Source of the DNA: Monomorium pharaonis
Taxonomy: Eukaryota > Arthropoda > Insecta > Hymenoptera > Formicidae
DNA length: 64,000 bases
Reading direction: 5' to 3'
NCBI RefSeq assembly: GCF_013373865.1
Contig: NC_050468.1
Span: forward strand, 2,911,914 to 2,975,913
Positions within the stretch are counted from its first letter, which is position 1. Each line of letters begins with the position of its first letter. Shown here in pieces: positions 34,075 through 42,564 of the stretch. A model generated the notes under the pieces. The model was given only the letters and a program-made list of their open reading frames with translations, had not been told where the DNA came from and searched no databases. The position numbers and the translations under genes are program-made.

Positions 34075-36669
34075 TTATGCTTCTATGAACGGTTTCAATC
34101 TATTTGCGTGTACGCGTGTCGACGTCCTGCCCTTTTTTATTGTATAATTTGCGTCTGAGTGTTTTTCAGTGATTGCGTAGGGTCCCGTCCATTTCGCGTC
34201 TAGTTTTTTAGATCTCCCGCGGCGGAGAGCTTCATCATACAGGAGTACTTTATCTCCTATCTTGTATTTTATTTCTTTAGTAGTTTTATCATAATAATTC
34301 TTGGCCTTTTGTTTTTCTTTTTTAACTTTTTCCCTCGCGATCTGGTTCGTTGCCCTTATTTTTTCTCGCAGTTCCTGTGCGTAATCCTCGTAGTTATACG
34401 TAGGATTCGGGGGTCTGCTTAGGGCTGTCGGTAGTTCGGCTTGTCTTCCGAAAACTAGTTCAAACGGAGTGAATCCAGTCGCCGTGTGGGGGGTAGTATT
34501 ATACGTATGCATTGCATACGGGATCCATTCGTCCCAGTCCGTCTGCTCTTTATTTATAAAATGTCGCAGATATTCCGCTAATGTTCGGTGCGATCTCTCA
34601 AGGGTGCCGTTGCTCTCAGGGTGGTAAGCAGTGGTTTGGATTTTGTCTATCTTCAGTAGCTTACACGCGTTTTTGAAGATTTCGCTTGTAAAGTTTGTCC
34701 CTTGATCTGTCAAGATACATTCAGGTGTACCGTATTCTAGGACAATCTTTGTGACAAACTCCTTGCTTACCGTGTTTGCCTCTTGATTTGGAATCGGCAT
34801 CGCCTTGCTGAATTTTGTCAGGTGATCTTGGAACGTTAGCAGGTACTTATTTCCATTTGCTGTCTCTGTCAGTGGTCCCACGATGTCCAGAGCGCATTTT
34901 TCGAATGGTCGGCTGGGGGTATCCGTAATTACTAACGGTATCTTATTTCTTTTAGATAGTTTGTTTTTCTGGCAGAGTTCGCATTTTTTAATATGTTTTT
35001 CTACGTCTGCCGTTATTCCGGGCCAGTTATATTTTAATCGTATCCTTTTTAGGGTTCTTTCGACCCCTTGATGCCCTCCGGTGGGTGCATCATGGTATTC
35101 GTATAATATTTTTCGCTTTTCTTCTTCCGTGTAGCTTTGCACGGTCTCATTATTTTTGTTTTCTTCGTTGCTCATGTGTATTTGATTGTGCTCTCCGTCT
35201 TCTTTTAACGCGAGCATTTTATCAGCCGTCTCCGTAATGTAAACCTCTGGTTTCACGTTGCGGCTCAACGCATCGGCGTTTGCGTTCGCGCGTCCGGCCT
35301 TATGTACGATTTCGTAATCGTATTCTTCCAATTTTAAACGCCACCGGATTAATCTCGATCCAGGGTCGTTTACACTGAATAGCCATACAAGGGGCTTGTG
35401 GTCAGTGATAATTTTAAACTTGGTGCCGTATATGTACGGTCTGAAATGCTTGACGGCCCATACTATAGCCAGTAATTCTTTTTCTGTTGTGCTATAGTTT
35501 TGTTCTGCACGGTTTAGCACTCGACTCGCATATGCTATGGGGCGGTCTTTGCCTATCGGTCCTTGCGATAGTACGGCTCCCACTGCGTAATCGGAGGCAT
35601 CCGTTGTTACGTTGAATTCTTTTGAGAAATCCGGATACTGAAGTACCGGTGCGGTCATTAGCTTCTCTTTTAGTATGTCGAAAGCAATCTGTTGCTCTGT
35701 GGACCATACGAATTTTTCTGACTTTTTTGTCAGCTTAGTTAGCGGCTTAGCTATCCTCGAAAATTCGTTGATGAACTTTCGGTAATATCCGGCGAGGCCT
35801 ATGAAAGATTGCACGTCTTTCACCTTCTGAGGTGCCGGGAAATCTTTTATCGCCTGTAATTTGGCGGGATCAGGGGAGATTCCCTCTTCTGAGATTATGT
35901 GTCCCAGGTAATTTACTTCTTTCCGCAGGAACTCACATTTGTCCGGCTGCAGTTTTAAATTGGCTTTTCGTAAGCGCTGTAGTACTTCCTTTAGACGTTT
36001 ATTATGGTCTTCCAGACTTGAGCCATAAATAACTATATCGTCTAGGTACACAAGGCATTTTAGCCCTTGCATTCCCGTGAGTACTGAGTTCATCAGCCTC
36101 TGGAATGTTGCAGGTGCATTTTTTAAACCAAATGGCATTCGATTAAATTCGTAATGTCCATATGGAGTGGAGAACGCTGTCTTTTGCTTATCACGTTCTG
36201 CCATAGGTATTTGGTGATACCCTGACGCTAAATCTAGCGTAGTAAAATACTTAGCGTTTCCTAGTTGGTCCAAAATTTCTTCGATATTGGGCAATGGAAA
36301 CGAGTCGCCGATCGTTAGATCGTTTAATTTTCGGAAGTCGATGACTATCCGTAGTCGCGGTTTTCCGCTTGAGTCAGCTTTTTTGGGAACCACTAATAAG
36401 GGTGCATTCCACTGACTTGTACTTGCTCTGATTATTCCATCTGTGAGCATCTGCTTCATTTGATTATTTACTTCCTCCTTGTGCTTGGTGGGGAGGCGAT
36501 ACGGCCGTACGTTTACAGGTGCCGTGTCAGCGCGCGTGTGGATCTCGTGTTGCACGGCGGCCGTGCAAGACAGGGGTTCTCCGCTCAGATGGAAGACGTC
36601 TTGATAATCTTCGCATAAGCGCAGGAGGGCCTGCCGTTCCTCTGAGTTGAGGTGTTGCGTTCGTAGCAT
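34075..36669 (-). CDS. pol: Pol: reverse transcriptase, RNase H, integrase
   Basis: 864 codons, Ty3/gypsy order. RT spans roughly residues 55-250 with YLDD at 208-211 and the PFGLKNAPATFQ block before it. RNase H follows (DASDYAVGAVLS, then TTEKELLAIVWAVKHF). The integrase has an HHCC zinc domain (H...H before CELCQ) and catalytic residues in ALDIVGPL, LTDQGTNF and ESNGTLERSHRTL. All catalytic residues seen are intact. It is in the same frame as the upstream gag-protease ORF, separated by one UGA (36,673-36,675) and a CAA codon. It copies the element's RNA into DNA and integrates it. Confidence 0.95.
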   Translation of the reverse strand: MLRTQHLNSEERQALLRLCEDYQDVFHLSGEPLSCTAAVQHEIHTRADTAPVNVRPYRLPTKHKEEVNNQMKQMLTDGIIRASTSQWNAPLLVVPKKADSSGKPRLRIVIDFRKLNDLTIGDSFPLPNIEEILDQLGNAKYFTTLDLASGYHQIPMAERDKQKTAFSTPYGHYEFNRMPFGLKNAPATFQRLMNSVLTGMQGLKCLVYLDDIVIYGSSLEDHNKRLKEVLQRLRKANLKLQPDKCEFLRKEVNYLGHIISEEGISPDPAKLQAIKDFPAPQKVKDVQSFIGLAGYYRKFINEFSRIAKPLTKLTKKSEKFVWSTEQQIAFDILKEKLMTAPVLQYPDFSKEFNVTTDASDYAVGAVLSQGPIGKDRPIAYASRVLNRAEQNYSTTEKELLAIVWAVKHFRPYIYGTKFKIITDHKPLVWLFSVNDPGSRLIRWRLKLEEYDYEIVHKAGRANANADALSRNVKPEVYITETADKMLALKEDGEHNQIHMSNEENKNNETVQSYTEEEKRKILYEYHDAPTGGHQGVERTLKRIRLKYNWPGITADVEKHIKKCELCQKNKLSKRNKIPLVITDTPSRPFEKCALDIVGPLTETANGNKYLLTFQDHLTKFSKAMPIPNQEANTVSKEFVTKIVLEYGTPECILTDQGTNFTSEIFKNACKLLKIDKIQTTAYHPESNGTLERSHRTLAEYLRHFINKEQTDWDEWIPYAMHTYNTTPHTATGFTPFELVFGRQAELPTALSRPPNPTYNYEDYAQELREKIRATNQIAREKVKKEKQKAKNYYDKTTKEIKYKIGDKVLLYDEALRRGRSKKLDAKWTGPYAITEKHSDANYTIKKGRTSTRVHANRLKPFIEA

Positions 36670-36672
36670 TTG

Positions 36673-38904
36673 TCAAATCCGCTCCTTCCGAGGGAGGTGA
36701 GATTTGTTTTTTGGTTCAGCGACCACGGTGTAAACCTCGTGAGGATTTTTCTCGCTTAAATCCTCTACGGTAACGACCGGTGTGTTGATCCGTATTGTCT
36801 TATCAGTGGTATTGATTACACTGATCGGACATGAAAAATTTTTTGGTTTTACAAGGCATCTGCCAATGTAAACCCCTGGAGCTGGTTCCTGGGCCCGTAC
36901 GACTCCAGTTTTGTTTCGATTAGTCACGGCCCTTACAATTGTTTCGCTGCGAGGTTTTAACACGGTTTGTTGATATGACTTGAATTTCAGAGTAACGTCT
37001 CTTATCGTTAACTTTTTCTGGTTATAATCGCACGTTACTTGTTGCTTTCGTAGGAAATCTAATCCTAGGATGCCATCGTATTCTAGCGGAAAATCATCCT
37101 TTACTACGTATATCGGATGCTTTATCTTATGCTTGCCTAGCTCTATTGTTGCCTGTATTTTTCCTATGGTGTAGACCTTGTGGCCTGTTATCCCGACGAG
37201 GGCTATTCTTTCATGGCGAATTTTGGTTTCGCCTTTTAAATTTTTTACTTTTATTAACGAGAGTGTGGCTCCGGAATCGAATAACATGTCGATTTTTCCT
37301 GATTTGGTTTCTCGTATTGAAAGTGTGACTAAGTCGAGTCCGCTATCTTTGTGTGCGTCTCGCTTTACATGCGTAACTTGATACGCGGCGGCGGTGCCCG
37401 TCGTGCTCGAGTCATCGTCCGAGCTCTCGTCGCTACTTGCCGTATCGGCATGTTTTATCATTTTGACGGCCTTACTTGTACGCTGTTTAGCGTCCTTTTC
37501 TATTTTCCTTTTTGGCTTTGCTTCCGGGCGATCCTCGTCTTTCGGTGGAGGTCGCCCATGCAGGGTCCAGCAGTCGTTTCGGCTGTGGCCCGTTTTCTTG
37601 CAGTAACTGCATTGTTGTACTGCTGTATTTACTCGTGGCCGTCCTTCCGGTCGGGGTAATTCGAACCGGTTGGCGTATCTGCTGCTTCGGCAGTCTCTTC
37701 CATCGTGCCCGATTTTTCCGCACTTTCCGCAACGGATGATCGGAGCATGGTTATTGCGTTGGGCATTCGGCATATCCCGCCTATTGCCGTTGAGGCGCGT
37801 GCTTGCCCCCTTAACTTTTTCTTCCGCACTAGCTCCTGCGATTGCTTCTTGAAGCGTGTTGTACCGTTGGGCTCGAACTAATAGCTTTATTTCTTCGTGT
37901 AGCCCTATCTGGTAGTTGTAAAGGGCTTGTTCCTTGATGCTCTCAAGTATCGCCCGCTGCTGTTCTATTGTATGGTTTTTTCCTTCCTCCATGGATTCGT
38001 ATAACTCCATGGCCAAGTTGTCTACTCTTCGTCCAAATTCTTGAGCGGTTTCGTTTGACTTTTGTTTCAGGGAGTTAAATTCGAGCTGCAAATGGGCGGT
38101 GCTGCGCTTGCCCAGATATTCATTTTCTAATTCCCTTTTTAACTGGTCGTAGTTTTCTATATCGCGAGTGTGGAAATCCATCATCGCCTTGCCCTTGAAT
38201 TTGGTACATAGTATCGCGTCGAGGAGTATGAATTCGTCCGACGGATGTATGTTTTTCATCGCATAGGAGCTGGCGTTTAAAAATTCTCGTACTCGTTCCC
38301 TCGAAGTTCCATTAATTTCGGGGATCATATTTCGCGCTTCTTTCAAGCTTAAATTGTAAGTGTTGGTCCCATGCCGATGTCGTACATCTCGGGGTGAGTG
38401 CCCATATGACAGGTCTAACGCATGGTTAGTCGGTTGTCGCGTATTTCTAGCCGTTTCTCGCGGCGGCGGCTGTGCTTCGTGTCGGTTTCCAAGCTGGAAA
38501 CGAAGCTCGCGAATTTCGAATAGCAGGTCATGGAGCATCATATTCTCCATGGGATGCATCGGTCGCCTATGAATTTGTGGCGCCGTCGGTGAACTTCCGC
38601 TTTGTTCACTTAAATTATTACGGAGCTCTTGTGCTTCCTCTTCGGGTTCTTCCCGGATTACGCGAGGCGACGCATGTGGTAGGGAGCGTGTCGAAGGTCC
38701 CGCTACGTCTGTCCGCGTTGGTGAACGTGTGTCCATATTGTCGTTTATTAGACTAAAGTCTGGTCCCTGTATCGGGAACGCGCGTTCAGTCGTGATATTT
38801 GGCGAATTTGCTCGACTATTCAAAAGTCGAAGCGCGTTATCGAATATTTCTTCTAACGCGTCTTGAACAACGTTAAGCGCTGTATCAGTGTTTTGGTCGG
38901 ACAT
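36673..38904 (-). CDS. gag: Gag with two zinc knuckles fused to protease
   Basis: 743 codons. The N-terminal 160 residues are Pro/Arg/Glu-rich, followed by a helical capsid-like region (about 185-365). Two CCHC knuckles lie at about residues 392-405 (CGKCGKIGHDGRDC) and 432-445 (CSYCKKTGHSRNDC). The retropepsin motif LFDSGATLSL is at about 541-550 and the partner motif ILGLDFL near 615. The protease thus lies before the stop, not in the pol frame. The ORF ends in UGA and the frame continues directly into pol. The leader from the primer site to the Met is about 420 nt. Confidence 0.93.
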   Translation of the reverse strand: MSDQNTDTALNVVQDALEEIFDNALRLLNSRANSPNITTERAFPIQGPDFSLINDNMDTRSPTRTDVAGPSTRSLPHASPRVIREEPEEEAQELRNNLSEQSGSSPTAPQIHRRPMHPMENMMLHDLLFEIRELRFQLGNRHEAQPPPRETARNTRQPTNHALDLSYGHSPRDVRHRHGTNTYNLSLKEARNMIPEINGTSRERVREFLNASSYAMKNIHPSDEFILLDAILCTKFKGKAMMDFHTRDIENYDQLKRELENEYLGKRSTAHLQLEFNSLKQKSNETAQEFGRRVDNLAMELYESMEEGKNHTIEQQRAILESIKEQALYNYQIGLHEEIKLLVRAQRYNTLQEAIAGASAEEKVKGASTRLNGNRRDMPNAQRNNHAPIIRCGKCGKIGHDGRDCRSSRYANRFELPRPEGRPRVNTAVQQCSYCKKTGHSRNDCWTLHGRPPPKDEDRPEAKPKRKIEKDAKQRTSKAVKMIKHADTASSDESSDDDSSTTGTAAAYQVTHVKRDAHKDSGLDLVTLSIRETKSGKIDMLFDSGATLSLIKVKNLKGETKIRHERIALVGITGHKVYTIGKIQATIELGKHKIKHPIYVVKDDFPLEYDGILGLDFLRKQQVTCDYNQKKLTIRDVTLKFKSYQQTVLKPRSETIVRAVTNRNKTGVVRAQEPAPGVYIGRCLVKPKNFSCPISVINTTDKTIRINTPVVTVEDLSEKNPHEVYTVVAEPKNKSHLPRKERI

Positions 38905-39322
38905 TTACGTTCGAGTGTAAGCGCGTGTGCTGAGTTCGCGTTTTATTTCGCGGTATCGTATGTCGCGTTGCGCTAGTGCGTTTGCATTCGTATGCCTTTG
39001 AAGTACAGTAGCTATCTTAGCTATGTCTTTTTACGGTAATCGCGGTTACCGGGGGTCAACCGATATTTTGCTCTATTTGTGTTACAGTTTTATGTCGTCC
39101 TACGCTCGTTTCGCGTTACAATTTAATGTTTGTCGGACTTACATAAGTACGATGAGCTGCATGGTGCGGCGATCAGCTGAGCCTTGTCGCGGTAGGTCTC
39201 GGCGTCGTCTCGAGTTTCTCTCTTATCGCTGACGCGCTATGTACGCTCCGGCGTGGCTGGCTTCCTGTACAGCTGATTGCTCGGTGACGCTTGGTTCCTC
39301 TTGGATCTTCCTTTTGGCAGTG

Positions 39323-39343
39323 CAAATCCCACCGCTGCCACCA
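39323..39343 (-). promoter_or_regulatory. Primer binding site matching tRNA-Leu
   Basis: One base inside the 5' LTR, the element's strand reads TGGTGGCAGCGGTGGGATTT, complementary to a tRNA 3' end ...ATCCCACCGCTGCCACCA. I judge it to be a tRNA-Leu (acceptor GGTAGCG/CGCTGCC type), recalled from family knowledge and not searched. Confidence 0.8.
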
Positions 39344-39344
39344 C

Positions 39345-39899
39345 TGTTGTACCCCTCGTTGTGAGTACGATTTTGGGATCGCTGCCAGAGATCTCGCGAG
39401 GAAGGTATTTTGTCACATACACCGTTATTTGTCTTGAACACTTTTATTCTTGTATTCAGTTACAATAGTTAGATCGCGACCCCGCAAGGCAGAGTGTCGC
39501 GTCTAGGAACTTGTTGTCCACGACCCCGCAAGGCAGAGTGTCGTGGTTGTATATTTAGTATAAGTTATCTCGGCGATACACGACCCCGCAAAGCAGAGTG
39601 TCGTGTGTAGTCTTAGTTTGTCTACTTCGGATTGACCCGATCCTCACCTTCTTTCGCCGGTTTATATATCCGATAATTCGGTAGTTGGATCGAAAGAAGG
39701 GGAGGATTGCGTGAGGGCGTAAATCGGTCAGTATTCCAAATTATTGCTTAGACAGCAAGTGCTGTCTAAGGAGCATTGCGCTAATTGTCGAGCGGATTGC
39801 GCGAAACCTCGCGCGATGCGCTCGATGCTGACTGCAGCTGACCGACTTACGTCATCGTGTTACTGACACCTTATCGTTATGAGTGTGTCACTCATAACA
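39345..39899 (-). repeat. 5' LTR of errantivirus-like element (555 bp)
   Basis: No difference from the 3' LTR was seen by eye. CAAT follows at 39,900-39,903, duplicating 31,037-31,040. The uninterrupted relative at about 54,003 has a single copy (ACGCAATTATATT), confirming the integration site. The three stem-loops lie at 39,475-39,501, 39,518-39,546 and 39,578-39,606. Confidence 0.93.
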
Positions 39900-40258
39900 C
39901 AATTATATTATTTTTTATAAAAGCAATTAAATTTTGCAAAACATTAGAAATAAATAGCATTAATTTATTTACTTATTAATTTCATATTATTAAATTTATC
40001 TTTTTCCATAGCCTTAATAATTTGATGGAAATTGCGATCTATTTTTAGCATTAATAGTTTGAAGCGTTCAAATGGTTAATTAGATGGTTTTTATTATTCT
40101 GTTTTTGTTTAGTACATGATAAATTTAGATTTTGTGCATTTTTTGTGCACAGTAATTGTAGGCAAACCGTTATTTTTGAAAACATTATCTTTATGATAAT
40201 TTTTAAATAATATCAAATGGATTTTTCATTCAAGATATTATAATGTTATCTAATTTAT

Positions 40259-40780
40259 GAGTCAACTACGACGCGCATGGACGGTTCAAAAATCGGACAG
40301 CATTGTGATATCTTTTATGAGACATCAAGCTGATATCATTTAGCTAATGTTATAAGGATAACATTTTCAAGAAACTTAAATGAGACTCTTCAATCAGATA
40401 TTTCAAAGACCTCTTAGTGTTGTCTGATTTCTGAGTCAACTACGACGCGCATGGACGGTTTAAAAATCGGACAGCATTGTGATATCTTTTATGAGACATC
40501 AAGCTGATATCATTTAACTGATGTTATAAAGATAACATTTTCAAGAAACTTAAATGAGACTCTTCAATCAGATATCTCAAAGACCTCTTAGTGTTGTCTG
40601 ATTTCTGAGTCAACTACGACGCGCATGGACGGCTTAAAAATCGGACAGCATTGTGATATCTTTTATGAGTTATCAAGCTGATATCATTTAACTGATGTCA
40701 TAAGGATAACATTTTCAAGAAACTTAAGTAAAACTTTTCAATGAGATATCTTAAAGACATTTCTTAGTAGACGTCTCTGG
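40259..40780. repeat. Three 174-bp tandem units
   Basis: Units begin GAGTCAACTACGACGCGCAT at 40,259, 40,433 and 40,607, exactly 174 bp apart. They contain GATATC and TGATATC words. The relative at 54,358 has four units. Confidence 0.9.
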
Positions 40781-40904
40781 TAAATGTTAACATTTTGACA
40801 TCATTTCCAAGATATCTAAATGTTTTCTTACAAAAGTTCTCTTAAAGTTTTCATTCTGACAAGCGTGTTGTCTGGGTATAATCGTAACATAAGACGTTCG
40901 TATC

Positions 40905-41520
40905 AATGTTATTACGGAACGATGCGTCGCATAGTTGACTCAGAAATCAGACAACATTATAACATCCTGAATGATAGATTTATTTGATAAAAAAAATTAT
41001 TATAAAGATAATGTTTTCAAAAATAACGATTTGTCTACAATTACTGCGCACAAAAAATGCACAAAATCGAAATTCATCATGGCATGTGCTGAACAAAAAC
41101 ATAATACTATTCAATTTTTCTTAGAATTACGATCTACAGTTAGAGTTAACCATCTAATTAATCATTTGAACGCTTCAAAGATTAGTGGTAAATAGATCGC
41201 AATTTCCATCAAATTATTAAGGTTATGGAAAAAGATAAATTTAACAATGAAATTAATAAGTAAATAAATTAATGCTATTTATTTTTAATATGTTTTGCAA
41301 AATTTAATTGCTTTTATAAAAAATAATATAGTTGCGTCAGTTTATAACATATAAGTATATGTAGACAATAACAAGTACCCATATCGATGAGTCAAATTGG
41401 CGTAGCAGGTAGAGTACAAGGTTCGTCATCCTAAGGTCCCGGGTTCAAACCTAGCAGCGGCAAGTAAAAATAAAATAAAAAATATATTAATTTAAATTTA
41501 ATTAATTAATAAAAATTTAT
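40905..41520. mobile_element. Inverted partial copy of the CCCAGTGAACAA element
   Basis: Read in reverse it matches 30,830-31,040 plus 39,904-40,265, including the tRNA-like segment, but breaks off in the first 174-bp unit. Together with the copy on its left it forms a large imperfect inverted repeat. Further right, 41,521-41,640 holds nothing recognised. Confidence 0.75.
41391..41464 (+). repeat. tRNA-like pol III promoter segment, copy 2
   Basis: TTGGCGTAGCAGGTAGAGTA and CCGGGTTCAAACCTAGC in tRNA-like spacing, as in the copies at 30,901 and 53,863, here on the plus strand. Not a functional tRNA. Confidence 0.65.
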
Positions 41521-41643
41521 CGGAGCGGGGAGCGCTCTCCCACCAGACTTGCTGAGTGACGAAGACAACACCTTATTACATATTGTTCTATCCCATAGAA
41601 GATGCGGACAGCTCCGCTTACAGAAGGTTGACTCTATCTACTA

Positions 41644-41762
41644 GTTTACACCGAGCACTTGGTACGCGTATCAAGTAGTGAATTTAAGCTGATCACCCAA
41701 TGATTAAACACATTCACTAGTTATTTACTATTTGATACGCGTACCAAGTGCTCGGTGTAAAC
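41644..41762. mobile_element. 119-bp MITE, GTTTACACCGAGC termini, TA duplication
   Basis: Inverted ends GTTTACACCGAGCACTTGGT and ACCAAGTGCTCGGTGTAAAC, flanked by TA. A near-identical copy lies at 56,339-56,457. The TA duplication suggests a Tc1/mariner-type MITE. Confidence 0.8.
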
Positions 41763-41868
41763 TAGAGGTATATTATATATCTCTATGGTAGGGACATGTC
41801 CCATATCGAGTCAGCCGTGCAGATTTTTTTGCGCGGCCATGCTTTGGGCTCACCAATAGTGTTCAAGC

Positions 41869-42533
41869 ATGCGAGTGGGGAAACATAACCAACAAAAATC
41901 CATTGTAATGTATAGGAGGGCGAGGGAACGCGTTCAGGTGCAGACGTGTGTTTTCCGGCTATCTGAAAGTTATAGGTCGGATTATCAAATTATAGCAGTA
42001 TTTAGACCCGCAAACGGCTCTTTTAAGAGCCACGACACGAAGGTAAAGGAGGAAACTCGGGAATTTCCGCCAGGGGCGGAAATTAGAATAACCGGCCAAG
42101 AAGAATGGAATAAAGAGGTTAAGTGCGATAGCACAAGAGTTCGACATTCTTTTAAGGATGGTATTTCGAGTGAGTTCCAGATGCGCACAGTAATAAACGG
42201 ACACAGCAAGCTGAGTGAAACGGACACAGTAACAAACGGACACAGACCAAACGGACACAGTAATAAACGGACACAGTGCGAAACGGACACAGTAACAAAC
42301 GGATACAGTGCGAAACGGACACAGTAACAAACGGACACAGACCAAATGCGCACAGAGCGAAACGGACACAGTAACAAACGGACACAGTGCGAAACGGACA
42401 CAGACCAAATGCGCACAGAGCGAAACGGACACAGTGCGAAACAGACACAGACCAAATGCGCACACTGCACATGCGCACAGACCAAATGCATACACGGAAA
42501 GTCGCAAACCCATGTGATGCAGTGAATGCTTTG

Positions 42534-42564
<31 letters not shown>

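Larger units (their letters stand above)
30503..40876. mobile_element. 1.5-kb CCCAGTGAACAA element split by an LTR element
   Basis: Ends CCCAGTGAACAATACG and CGTGTTGTCTGGG, flanked by TA (30,501-30,502; 40,877-40,878). Removing the LTR retrotransposon (31,041-39,899) and one CAAT copy leaves about 1,511 bp. A full relative without the LTR element lies at 53,471-55,149. It carries a tRNA-like segment, repeated GATATC words and three 174-bp tandem units. No protein of its own. Confidence 0.85.

Noticed and set aside
37146..39232. Plus-strand frames opposite gag and pol
   Set aside because: They mirror the conserved sense frames; no distinctive composition, unlike the acidic frame at 33,398.
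41391..41464. tRNA gene
   Set aside because: A- and B-box-like words are present, but the anticodon and T stems do not close; three copies lie inside a transposon.
42180..42495. Regular repeats with short spacers resembling a CRISPR array
   Set aside because: Spacers are 3-4 bases from a tiny set, the array is inverted onto itself, and target duplications mark it as a transposon in a eukaryote.
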